DNA of 64,000 nt from NCBI RefSeq assembly GCF_964340395.1, contig NC_135558.1, positions 17,082,271 to 17,146,270 of the forward strand. The letters are read 5' to 3'. The stretch comes from Glandiceps talaboti (Eukaryota; Hemichordata; Enteropneusta; Spengelidae). The position numbers and the translations under genes were made by a program. Every line of letters starts with the position of its first letter. The first letter of the stretch is position 1. The notes under the pieces are model-generated. The model was not told the DNA's origin. It searched no databases and saw only the letters and a program-made list of their open reading frames with translations. This document shows, piece by piece, positions 13,901 to 25,400 of this stretch.

Positions 13901-15558
13901 ACCAAATTTTGATGGAAAACTTTCACTTCTTCAATGATAACAGCTTTTGTGTTTACTACTGAGATGTTGAAAAATTGATTAAAATTTACTTCTAATGTGA
14001 GATATGGTGCTGGGTTTTCTGGTAGTATTTTGTTGTGTTTACAACCATGTTTTTACATTACATTGATTGTAGTGGTGTGACTGCTACAGTTTTCATCATA
14101 GTTTACATCATACATAAACATTTGATGTTGTACTTATGAACGTTTGTTTAAGGGAGGGGGCAGGTGTTTTGACCTAAATGAATGATGTTCATTTGTTGAG
14201 CTTGAGTGACATATCGTCCCTAAGTTACCTTGAGTACTAGCCCAATTCTTGCAGCTTCTTTCCCATCTATCAGATCACCAGTAAACAGTAAACGTTTAGC
14301 TTGCTCAGCTCCTACTCTGTACACCCACATAGCAGGAGTTGGACAACCCCAAACTCTGAAATCAACAAGTCCAAATATAATTACCTCAAAGGTTACAAAC
14401 AATACAAATTATCTCTTTTTTAATACAGATTTTTTCATGTTAATCAAGAAAAAACACCAAAAAAAATTTTTTTAAATTTTTTTTTTAAAAAGGTAAAACT
14501 TTGTCATTAAACTGCATTTACTGGGGATAATATTCAATTTGATAATACTTACAGCTAAATACAAAATATGTACAGTCATGTAGATTAAACATGAAACTTT
14601 AACCCTTCATTTTTATACAAATTCACCCATTTGAATTATTTTTGCAGTTGCACTTTTACCTCAATACACATCCATGGACTAAAAGAGAGAAGTTTTCCCA
14701 TTAACAAATGTACTTTGAAAGTTGATATTATTAGTCTAAGATAGGGATACCTGAACATGTTCACATGACTTTGTGTACATGGAATTTTAATATTTAATTG
14801 TGGGCTCATTTGTTTAACAGGTTAATGTAATGTTTTGGTTTTCCACTGCAGTGCAAATATGCAACAGTACTGCAGTTTCTATGTGCATTGATATCAACTT
14901 CTGATACATGTGTAATACCCTGCTATCTACCAACAATGACCTGAGATTAGTTAAACTTACCTAGATGGAGGATATCCAATCCTGGCATTTTCTTCCATGA
15001 TGACCATATCACAACACAACGCTATATCACTACCACCAGCGACAGCAAATCCACGCACCTTACATATCGTTGGTTTATAACTCTTCCATAGTGACATAAA
15101 AGCTTCAGTACAGGCACCCATGAATTTATAATCTATGTATGGGTCCCATGGCATCTTTTGACTGCCTGCAAAATGTATAGAGAGATATGACAAAATTGTT
15201 TTAATGTTTTTCAAACGTTGGAGTTATTTTTACCATACCGTTCCCTCTTTTTTATATTCTATGTTTTTTTAGTTGTTTTCTAGTACTTTTTTCAGAGGAA
15301 ATACTACACCACCACATTATGGTATTAGTTCTCTATAATTTATTATTCATATCTACCAGTGATTGGGAGAGAATACCATCGAAAGCAAAGGGGTATCACA
15401 TGAAAGATAATGTCCCCCACTAATTACCAAACCAATTGATCTTGCTGTATTTGACTTGTCATTTACACACACACACACACACACACATGAACATGCACAC
15501 ATGCATGCACGCACGCACGCACACACACACACACACATGAACACATGCACGCACACAC

Positions 15559-15622
<64 letters not shown>

Positions 15623-17493
15623 CACCAGGGCTATAATAACTGAACATCACTTCAGTTGTGCTAACAAGTTATCACACGGCTACACTCCGTCCACCAATCA
15701 GGGTACAGGATTGCCGTAGATTATAAGCCATAACCCACTCTTCACTAGTGCCACCTGACAGACTTGGAATACATGCAAATTCTATTGTTATCGCCGTGGT
15801 GATAAGTAAGATAATGAACTCGTTTGGTTGATTATGCGTCAAACACTCGGGGCTACGCCCCCTCGTGTTATAACGCATAATCAACCAAACTCGTTCATTA
15901 TCTATCACTTAAAGATTTACTATGAATCCAGTCAGGAATGTAACCAACAGCAGTACAAACACAAAATACAATGTAATTAACACTTCTGTTTTGGATTAAT
16001 GATAAGGCCAAAAAACAAAATTGTTTGGTTCCACTTTCCCAACCCCACCTAGTTTTTCTCTGCCCACCATAATACTGTTTTTTTTCACATTTGCGAAAAA
16101 AAACTAATAAAATCGCAAAAATTGTGAAGTCTTAAGAGAAATAGTAGATGCGGAAACTGACATCAACCTAAAAAGACAATACAAAACTGTTCTTCCAATC
16201 TGCACTGGGCCTGCACAGTGACCTGATGAGAAGAAACCAATAACACAGAGACCATATGGAAAACAATGGAAAACATAACTTCCTGAACTAGAGAATCACA
16301 CATGGAAAAAAAATATCTACCTACCCCCCACCTATTTTAAAACTGAGTATAATCGGAACCACAAAATTTTTCTTTTAGGCCTAAATTAAGAAGATAATAC
16401 TAACCCATAACCCCTCTGTCCACTTCAGCATAAGTCAAATCATAACCTGAGCTGAAAGCTCTACCACTCCCAGACAAGACAATGACTTTGACAGAATCAT
16501 CATCATTGGCTAATAAGACAGATTGGTATAATTCTTTTGGTGTATGAATATCTATGGCTGAAATAAAAAAGACAAAACTGATAAATGACAGCTATATATA
16601 AGCTATAGACTAGCTGTAGAAGGAACTCTTTTTGAAACTATTTTGTTAGATGTGATGATATACTTGTAAAGTGATACACCCTGAATGGTTTTGAATCACA
16701 TGTTGGTAAATATTTTTAGTGCTTCTGTACCTGTAGTACAATAAATCCTAACTAAATGATTTTAATAAAACAAACACGAGTACATGAGGTCTGTTGAATG
16801 AGATGTATATGCCACTTTGTCTTTTGTTGTATACTCAACACATAGCACAGATAGATATGATACACACAGAACACACATGTGCACGCACACACACGTGCAC
16901 ACACAGACAGCAGACAGACAGAGACAGACAGACAGACAGACACACACACACACACACACACATACATACATACATACATACATACATACATACATACATA
17001 CATACACACACTATAGACAACTTACCATTAAGTCTATGAGGTCTGTTTAGTGTGATGTATGCCACTTTGTCTTTTGTTGTATATTCAACACTTTTAAACT
17101 CCTCAGGTTTAATATCAGATAATGAAAACATTATAGTTCTTCTACTCACAACTGGTACTGTAGCAATATTAGATGAAAGTACCTGTTTGAACAGGACCTA
17201 CAATAAATACATAAAGAACTCTTAATTACAGAGCAGATTCTTTTCTCTGCATTGAAAGTTTTGACCGGAAGTCATTACTTTAAACCATTTCTTACAATAT
17301 CAAGAATCCCTTACAGCAAAGAATTCACTATTTACATACCAGGAGAATGTAAATTGGTCAATAAGACCAATCAATCCAGCACTTTTTAGCATTTAAACCA
17401 TTCGACCACAACAAAAATCTTTTTATAAATACCTTCTCCAAGTTATATCGGTAATGAGTATTTGATTTTGGAATGGTAATTCATTAGATATTT

Positions 17494-17562
<69 letters not shown>

Positions 17563-18513
17563 ATACACACCTGCATTACACCTTACCCTTCAGTTCAGTT
17601 GCTATTTTTGAAAACAATAAAGACAACTACATGATGATGTGTATATCATGCAAGAATTTATACCCTTGGCAGGTTAACTATGAACATGCCTAGCTGACCA
17701 GATGAACAAACACATTCAGAAAACCAGGAAAATCTCTGAAACACAAATGCTGACAATATACTGTCATATAAAATGTGTGTTAAAATACCTACCAAGAAAT
17801 ATATATTCGTTTCTTAAATTTCTCAGTTGATGCATAAAAGGCTCTGTTTGTAACACACCATTCATGTGTTGCACTGACCAACCATGGACTCGGGCAGTGG
17901 AGGTAGGAAGGACTGCATGGACCAGCAAGTGCCTTGGTGTATTCACAGACAAGTAAGAGACTTTGATACTTGTCTGTGGTGTATTTTAAATGTAGTTAAT
18001 ACTTTGAACTGTTCAAAGTATGAAAGGTAAAGGTCAACCCAGGTTACAGTGCACACGTTACTGGGGCATGGCATCAGCTGGCTATACAAATAAAGCCCAG
18101 ACTGTATACACTCATAGTCATACAAGTTGCTTGACGGGTTGCCGGTCGTTTGGTGTAGGGTCAAATTTATGTCACACTCATTATCCGGGGTAGAGACGGA
18201 ACAGCTTCCTATAAAGCTACAAAGGCGGTAATTAATACACAGCTTCAGGTATTATCAGGTTACTAAATTTATCCCCGATGGAAACGGTCTATATATATTC
18301 TTATATGATTCCTATAAGACCTGTAAATTATAATATTCCTATAGGATTCATATAGGACTGATCGTTCCTATAGGACTGTCCTAAAAGATTCCTTTAGGAC
18401 TATCCTAATTCCTATAAGATCTTATAGGAATAATCTTTTAGGAATACTATAGACCATTTCCGTAAGTGATATATATATATTATATGTTAATTTACCTTGT
18501 AGAGCTTAAACAT
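10934..18513 (-). CDS. Crotonase/enoyl-CoA hydratase-like protein, copy 1
   Basis: Crotonase-fold protein of a family well represented in actinobacteria; it probably acts on a CoA thioester in mitochondria. Eight exons in transcript order: 18496-18513, 17026-17197, 16405-16557, 14961-15165, 14229-14355, 13116-13220, 11765-11911, 10934-10972 (stop TGA). Total 966 nt, 321 residues, all GT-AG. The N-terminus (MFKLYK, then basic and hydrophobic residues with no acid until about residue 34, and SRR near 25) looks like a mitochondrial presequence. Crotonase landmarks are SGSGRAFSSGYDL at about 92-104 (oxyanion region), VAGGSDIAL at about 156-164 and IGYPPSRVWGCP at about 177-188. Asp161 sits where hydratases have the first catalytic Glu, and the second Glu position is Pro/Ser, so classical hydratase activity is doubtful. 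Exon 3 lacks one codon present in copy 2. A TIR element abuts the exon 5 donor and another lies 88 bp upstream of the ATG. Confidence 0.9.
12564..12840 (-). mobile_element. tRNA-derived SINE
   Basis: On the minus strand it opens with a tRNA-like head: GTGGCCGAGTGGTTAA fits a Leu/Ser-type A box and GGGGTTCGAACCCC a B box. A conserved-looking core follows (CTGGTTTCCCCTTGG, GGTTTCCTCCTGCATTAAC) and the element ends in a (TATT/ATT)n tail. It lies in intron 6 of crotonase copy 1. The head alone is not a functional tRNA because no acceptor stem closes properly. Confidence 0.8.
12850..13020 (+). repeat. Fragment of the CTGGATTCCAACTGTGG-type TIR element
   Basis: It shares GCAGTTATATAATGTCCAAA and the following ~60 bp with 33555 onward, and in inverse orientation with 21430-21550. 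It is a truncated copy in intron 6 of copy 1, immediately adjacent to the SINE. Confidence 0.6.
13791..14221. mobile_element. 431 bp TIR element abutting exon 5 donor of copy 1
   Basis: Terminal inverted repeats start AGGGACGAT on both ends and continue imperfectly for about 50 bp (CAAGCTCAA, GAAC, CATTTAGG). It has no coding capacity. The right end is only 7 nt inside intron 5 of crotonase copy 1. The matching place in copy 2 lacks it, which dates insertion after the copy 1/2 duplication. No clean target-site duplication could be assigned. Confidence 0.8.
15466..15620. repeat. (CA)n microsatellite with GC-containing variants
   Basis: A long CA/GT tract in intron 3 of crotonase copy 1, interrupted by CATGCACGCACG variants. 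The long open frames read through it are simple-repeat artefacts. Confidence 0.95.
15797..15909. repeat. Near-perfect 110-bp palindrome
   Basis: Left arm GATAATGAACTCGTTTGGTTG pairs with a right arm ending CAACCAAACTCGTTCATTATC. The loop (ACACTCGGGGCTACGCCCC then CTCGTGTT) is itself self-complementary, so the whole unit can form one long hairpin. It lies in intron 3 of copy 1 and looks like a minimal foldback element. Confidence 0.85.
16783..16842 (-). pseudogene. Relic of crotonase exon 2 (3' half) in intron 2 of copy 1
   Basis: About 60 bp closely matching the 3' part of exon 2 (read on minus: [11 protein letters not shown], then frame-disrupted) lies about 180 bp beyond the real exon, separated from it by a CA/TACA microsatellite. 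It lacks a usable donor, so it is a partial duplication and not an alternative exon. Confidence 0.75.
16861..17010. repeat. (CA)n/(CAGA)n/(CATA)n compound microsatellite
   Basis: Simple repeats between the exon 2 relic and the real exon 2 of copy 1. On the transcribed strand the tract reads TG-rich and starts 15 nt downstream of the exon 2 splice donor. Confidence 0.95.
17500..17570. repeat. (CA)n microsatellite, intron 1 of copy 1
   Basis: Uninterrupted CA dinucleotide run of more than 50 bp. A matching CA tract at 28362-28395 occupies the same place in intron 1 of copy 2. Confidence 0.95.
18278..18462. repeat. Palindromic element of repeated TCCTATAGGA motifs
   Basis: Outer ends GGAAACGGTCTATA and TATAGACCATTTCC are inverted repeats. 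The interior contains many copies of self-complementary TCCTATAGGA/TTCCTATAAGA words. It sits in intron 1 of copy 1, some 30 bp from exon 1, and is not present at the equivalent place in copy 2. Confidence 0.7.
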
Positions 18514-18600
18514 TATACTGTAACCCACAGAATGTTGTAAACGTTTACTATATCATTCACAGAGTCGCTTGTCTGGTGTGTCAGCCAGCTGGTTTCAGTA

Positions 18601-18863
18601 AGGGAGCCTTCAGTATTTACAAGGGGGAGGGCCGGAGGAAATCACACATGGTCTGTTAAGAAAAACATGACCCTCCCTCCATTCTCCATTCGTAAAAAGT
18701 GACCCTCCCCTTTGTCCCATTTTGTAAAACACGACCCTCCCCATGACAATTGCATACACAGGGACCCAGTAACCGTGTGACAAACAAAACAAAACAAAAC
18801 AAAACAAAACAAAACAAAACCAAAACAAAACAAAACAAAACAAAACAAAACAAAACAAAACAA

Positions 18864-18942
<79 letters not shown>

Positions 18943-19627
18943 ATGACAAATGAACAAGCAAACGAACGACAAGTATAGGGACAAATAGAATAATTAGATA
19001 AACCAGCAGATAAACAGATACTCGTGGGGGTATACCTAGATACGTTTTTGTACCCATCACTATAAAAATAAAAAAAAACCACAAGGGTTCAATCACTCAA
19101 GGTCTTTCTCTGTCCCTCTTTTCAAGCCTCAAAAAACACCCAAATCAATCTTAAATGACAATAAACACTCAATATACGTAATTTACAGGACTCTGGCCTT
19201 TCGATTCAGCTAAAAGTTTTACCTTTCATCGCACACGGACTACAAATTTCGGTGATTTAAAAATAAATTTCCACCATCTCCATCGCAGTATTCATATACT
19301 GAACGTTAATCAATATATATACACACAAATTAAATGATTTTGACTCTGTATTAGAAAGCAATATTTGTACATATAAAGTGACAAACAGTAAAACAAACTG
19401 GCCAGTGACCTTTCTCTTATAATCATACACTATCTAGTTAGTATCTAAAACGTGCTTTCCATGTTGTACACACTCTGGTCACTTGTAAAAGTTCCCTGAT
19501 ATCATTGTCATCGTCATCACGTTCACCTTCAGTATTGCCATTATCAGTGTCACTCTAATCTGACTCACTGTTACTACTTCAGTCAGTACATCTATCGCTG
19601 TCGATGTTCTCTGTGACACTCAAAACT

Positions 19628-19681
<54 letters not shown>

Positions 19682-20044
19682 CTGCTACCATCACCATCAT
19701 ATCTAACAACAATATTCACGGACAGTGTGAGTGATAAGGTGAGATGGTACACTCAACGAAATGCATAGTTTTATTAAACAATTTTCTTACAATATATGTA
19801 TTATTATTTTCAAAGTACTCGTAAAAATAAATGTTGTGTGCATCTCACTTTTACATCTCAAAACACACAAAACAAATTGACAATAATTGAATCTTCAATT
19901 TGGTCACAAAACTGCGGATTGTAAAATGTGACTCTCCCCCAAATGTTGTAATGCAAAATATGACCCTCCCCCAAAAACAGGTTTGTAAAATGTGACCCCC
20001 CGATTCCTCCGGCCCTCCACCCTTGTAAATACTGAAGGCTCCCT
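18601..20044. mobile_element. 1.44 kb TIR element upstream of crotonase copy 1
   Basis: Ends are inverted repeats: AGGGAGCCTTCAGTATTTAC at the left and its complement (GTAAATACTGAAGGCTCCCT) at the right, followed inward by GGGCCGGAGGAA. Inside are (AAAAC)n, (AAAT)n and (ATC)n simple repeats and no transposase, so it is non-autonomous. Related ends occur near 47955 and 53430. It separates the start codon of copy 1 from upstream sequence that is contiguous in copy 2. Confidence 0.8.
18781..18944. repeat. (AAAAC)n then (AAAT)n microsatellites
   Basis: Pentamer AAAAC repeats are followed directly by long AAAT tetramer repeats inside the TIR element. Reading frames through them (Phe/Leu/Tyr-rich) are artefacts. 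Confidence 0.95.
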
Positions 20045-22443
20045 AATGACAAGATTTTAAAACTCGTACACCGCCCTCAGTGACACGATGCCTTTGCTAG
20101 TATGGTATATATCACGGTATAGTATTTGCATTGTTCAAAATAATTCCATCAAAATATTTCATTCATAACAATGATCGCATTACACACCTGGGCCAACTAT
20201 AGGATCGATCGTGATGGAGACGGCTTCGTTTATCCACCCCCCTCCCCATCCCTCCCCTCCCCTAGTGTTTATAGCTTCATTCCGACCATACTTTTGTTTT
20301 CAATCTTTCCATTTTGTTCACGTCTCTCTATGACCACATTTTTTGTCTGTATGGATGTTTTTATGATTTTTACATTCCCACTTATAAATGGGATGATACT
20401 GCATGACGAATCAAAATTCTTAACGTTACCATTTCTGTGCTCTTGAACTATCAAGAACCGACAAACCGTAACCAAACCTGACGGGCGGTAATTTACCCCC
20501 CCCCCCCCCCACACACACACATTACACAAAGTACAAAATTATATTATTTAATCAGTAATACACCCAGCAGCATTAATAATCCTCCGATTTACATATTCAG
20601 CAAATGTGTCCACATGAGATATTTATGAAATTCTAGTGATTTGACCCATCTATCCTAGTCTTTCATATCAGTACATTAGCCTGTTCACTGTGGTGTTGAG
20701 ATACATCAATTATCGTTATAGCTGGCCATACCTCCAATCCCACATATCAAAAGTAAGGAGATACGACCAGCTAACGAAGCATTGCAACAGCACATATATT
20801 TCATAAACAGGCCCATATCAAATCCATCCAACACACTTCCAAAACTAAAACCATACTTGAAGAGTTATGACAATATCTTTATACACAGTAGGGGCAATAA
20901 TTAATTTCAGATTTTCATCCATAGTCATGCATAAAATTACTTTTATTCTTCAATATTCAAGATTATGGAACATGATTCCTATAAGCTCAAACCCAGATTG
21001 ATATACAACAATATATTTTATTCATATTTATCTATTATACATCCAAGACTAAAATTTGCCCAAAAAGTGACATTTCCATCAACAGAAAAGTTCTCTAAAA
21101 ATAACACAAATACATTGACACCAAGTGGAAATTTATTTCGAGCAGATAACTGGCTTTATTGTAAATACTTTCACAGGAAAAATTTCCTCTTTCGATTATT
21201 TTGCATCTTTTCAAAATCACCACAGAAATATAACAGATATACAGTTGAAATTACTCTTGGAAGCTGTATGGTCTCATCAGTAAGCATGGATGGATGTAGC
21301 CAGTCAAATGCAATGCTGAATGTCAACAAGATGAAATGCTCATCCCTTTTATAGTCTGGATTCCAACTGTGGTCGACTAACCAGAGTCTGGTCAAACTCT
21401 CTCGATTAGCACAAAAAGTTGTTCATCCAATCAGTGAACCACCAGCTGTTATAGTGACATAAACAACTGTATAAGTAGCATCCTGAGCTGACAAATGTAC
21501 CATATTTGGACATTACATAAACTGCCCCAATAAACTCTAACTTTATGAGGGGCAGTATTATTGGTTAGAATTTTGTGATTGATTAACAAAGACATGATGT
21601 TAATAATGACTGTGTGGGTGGCTGTGGATGAATTTAAATTTCATCTCAGGACTCATTTGACCAGTGGAAGTAGTAGACCGCAGTTGGAATCCAGACTAGC
21701 CTGTTGTGGTACCGTATCTTCAACGTCACAGTCCAAGTGACATCTACCAGCAAGACAATGTCATCTGGACATAGCTCACATCATTCAGCCATTTTTCAAT
21801 GTGAAACCGCATTGATGTCCTCCGTGGCCACCAAATTGCCATGATCTTTCACTGATAGAGCTTGTAGTATGGGACGGAATGCAATGTAATCAAACATTTG
21901 TCGCATCTGCCATCAGATGTTCAAGAATTAGCTAGGGAATTCCCACAAGGGTGTGGGAATTACATTTCACAATGATTCCATAACCATGTGATTTCATCAA
22001 TGATTTGCTGATGCACTGCAGTGATCAAAACGTAAATAGTGGACATACCCGCTATTAATGTTGTGACTTTCAAATTTGCAGCATGAACTTTGACTCCGAC
22101 GATGAAACACAAACATTGGAGCTAGTATTGCGCTATTGTCTAGTGGGTACTACGCGGTAGTATTGGACTTCCAGAAGACGCTCATAGAGCTTGTGGGTGA
22201 AAAATAAAAAATTGTATATCATGCAGTTTCTTTTTGTAGTCATAGAACAGTCATAATTTGTCAGCGGCTCTTTTCATGGTACAACAGTACAAAAGTTTTG
22301 AGTACAAGAATTTGTTTCTGTCCATTAAAATGAGAGTTCTTCATACTTTCATTGCATTGTAAATCACTAAATTGCTTTGATATACATCTTCCAACTTGTC
22401 ACCAAGTGGTGATTTGCTGTTTTCTAATAAATCTAGGAAGACT
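20045..22443. other. Intergenic between crotonase copies 1 and 2
   Basis: No gene. Segments such as 20216-20340 and 20900-21340 align with 29680-29780 and 29945-30345 upstream of copy 2, so this is duplicated 5' flank of copy 1. A 129-codon open frame at 20965-21354 is broken by indels in the copy 2 counterpart and is not considered coding. Confidence 0.6.
21353..21705. mobile_element. ~350 bp TIR element (CTGGATTCCAACTGTGG ends)
   Basis: Left end AGTCTGGATTCCAACTG and right end CAGTTGGAATCCAGACT are exact inverted repeats. No coding capacity. Partial relatives lie at 12850-13020 and 33490-33735, so this is a small repeat family in the cluster. Confidence 0.8.
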
Positions 22444-25400
22444 TCACAGTTTTGAGTCCAATCCAGACCATAGAGTTTCATCCTAAATCAAAACATACAA
22501 ATATGCAAATAAGTTAATTAATATGCATATTTTAACTCATTAATATTCATAGTTTGCACCTATATGTTAGTTTACTGTAGTACACATACAACACACACCA
22601 GACTTCAAAAGTTTTTGGGAACATTTATATTTGAGTTAGGTATATCTTTTTTTGATGTCTTGACTTTAATATTCTCCGTGCTCTTGTTAATCATTTGCTA
22701 AATGGACAAAAGATGATAAAAGGTGTGTACGCCTCACTATTAATCAGTTTACATCTAGTTCAAATTGTCAAATACATAAAATTTATAATTGAGCTAGTCA
22801 TGACTTTCTTCATTGTCTTTACCAGGTTAATTAACATAACCAATGGTTACAGCAATGAAGTAACCGTGGAAACACATCAGGTTTGTGGAACGGAGGTAAC
22901 TACCACTTGTTGTAAGCAAAATCATATAGTATCAAATTTGAGATATAAACAGAATACAAATGATGATCCCCAGCCTACTTCAGTTACTATAATGATATCT
23001 TGCTGTTCATGAGTAGATAATGTTTCCCCTTTAAGTCATAGATTACTTTCTACCAGTCACTCCAAGCTCTGATTTATAAAGTTTATGAAATGATTAGTCT
23101 TTCTCATGGAATGGCATGATATAAATCTGTTTAAAAAATGGCAAAACAATGGTAAATATTTTGTTATTATGAAAGACTGGTTGTTCAATCAATCCACTTT
23201 TGCGGTAAGATAACTTTTTTGTAAGAAAGACTTCGTAAGTGTGAATTTCAAACTAAATCTGTGACATGTATTGTACACTAAGCAAAGAGGGATGTTAAAA
23301 ATTTCCATACCCCTGAATCCCGTTCCAATACTGCTTTCTTGAATCCAACTTCAGCTGCTCTCTGCTGGAATTGTACCCCCTCTGGAGTGTGTCTTGTCAT
23401 ACCATCAAAGAATGTAGCCAGTCTTTGGGTAGAAGGTAATCCCATGTGTTCTATGGCCTAGTGATACAGGAAATCAAGTCATCAATTCTTACCTTACATT
23501 ACAACATTACAAGTGAATGGTATTTTATTTGCAGTTTTATAAGTTTTTTTGTTGGTTAATGGTGGTGAGTCTATACTTGGGTTGGAGTTAAATTTTTAAC
23601 TTGTTTTACTTGGATACCTAAACAAAACAATGATTACAACACACATGGGACCACATTTTAAAAATTGAGTGGTATGAAAGGAGTTAATGGCATATGAAAT
23701 TTCCTTTATGCTGCCCATCAACTTGTTATTGTAAGTGTGTAAAGTGGGCTATATACATGTACATTTACAGTTACTGCAATATATCATGTGACATCCTCAT
23801 AACAAATGTGGTGCAGTATGTTATCACGGAGTATCAGTAATATAACAGAACCCTATGATGCGTGAGTGCAAGTGTGGCGTACTCGGGATATTTGTACGAG
23901 TACTTGTTCTCCACGCCCATAATTCACAAACATAGAGAGTGAAAGTGCAGCAGGAAACACTGCAAGCACGAGTGCAAATCCCCCGAGTACCCACACTGGA
24001 ACTCACATGGAATGGGGTTCTGTTATTATTACATATGTTTATCTGAAACAGCAAATTTCCATAAAATGATACGGTGTGATTGTGCACTTTGTGTACAACA
24101 AACAAGTACACCCTTATTTGCATGCATGCATGTAATAATATCTTGGGAATCAATGAACTGCAGTGCAGATACCACTAGTATGGGTGTGCAACTGTAAGTA
24201 ATCTCTAGTACATATGTAATATACTATATAGCTTGCAGCCCTTTCAAAACAATACACCCCTGAAAGTTATATTGGAACTGTCTTTAAAGAGACAGATTAC
24301 AAGCTTGGCCACACGGCCACATGGGTATGAATTTCAAAGCAGATTCAAATCTTTGTTTATGTGTCTCTGTTCAACAAAAATGTACAACATTTTTTTTTTT
24401 TTTTTTAAATAAGACAATACTATAAAATATCAAATTTCATACGACCACCTTTCCTTTTCTAAATTCAGAATTGATATTTTGGTAAAACGGTCAAATATTC
24501 AAATATTTAAATCACAATTATAAGTATTAAAGTGGCCATATGGATGGGGATTGGGCATTCATTTTGTACTTTTAATTTATGAATTTTTTTTTACCATGGC
24601 TTCTCACTTGAAAAATCAATGTGAAACAACATAGATGAAGTGTGTATGTAACTCAATACATTGCAAAAAGCTAAAAAATAAAAAAATAAAAAAGAAGTAA
24701 AATGTTTGTTATTGTACGTACAATAACACAAAGTTTGTACAGTGTGACACACACATATTTTAGCAATGTATTAACTTACAAACACAGACTTCATCTATGT
24801 TGTTTCACATTGATTTTTCTAGTAGGAAGGCATTGTAAAACAAATTTATAAATCCAAAATCCAAAATAAATGCCCAATCCTTATCCATACGACCACTTTA
24901 AGATAAGTTATATTGTCTTTAAAATATTTATCACTTATTGCTTCGTTGATTACATACCTGATTGATGACTTGTTTTTGAAAGAATAGTTGGTTGGTAGGT
25001 ACATTAACCATTCGTTTTGCCAACTTATTGACTTCCTCATCTAACTGGTTCTCTGGTACTGCCTGGAAAACAAAATGAAGCCATTTGAAAGTGCTTTAAT
25101 TTATAGTCACATTCATTTCTATACAATTTAAATTACTTTTATAGGGTTCATGCATTTTGGGTAACCGTATTGTTTCTATGTCTCATAGTAACTGAAAGAA
25201 CATCTGGAGAAAAACTACATTTACCAGCACTGAGAATGAGATATGGTAGTCTATGAAGGGACATCATTGAAATTTACTAAATTGTCTCATCTCATGAAAT
25301 ACAACACTTAGATCACAGACTTTATCAAATTCAACACAAATGACACGAGGTTTCACCAACACAACATCTACATCTACAATCTACATGCCAAAAGGGACAT

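Noticed and set aside
15353-15719. Long Cys/Val and His/Thr open frames across the CA tract
   Set aside because: Pure translation of a dinucleotide repeat on both strands; no real coding signal.
10934-18513. Calling the crotonases ECHS1 or an ECHDC gene
   Set aside because: The active-site Glu residues and several family motifs differ; the pattern fits a separate bacterial-type crotonase group, so no symbol is assigned.
18610-19096. Phe/Leu/Tyr/Ile-rich frames of 124-146 codons resembling membrane proteins
   Set aside because: Generated by AAAAC and AAAT simple repeats inside a TIR element.
20965-21354. 129-codon plus-strand frame
   Set aside because: The homologous segment at 29945-30345 has frame-breaking indels and no codon-level conservation, so it is non-coding flank.
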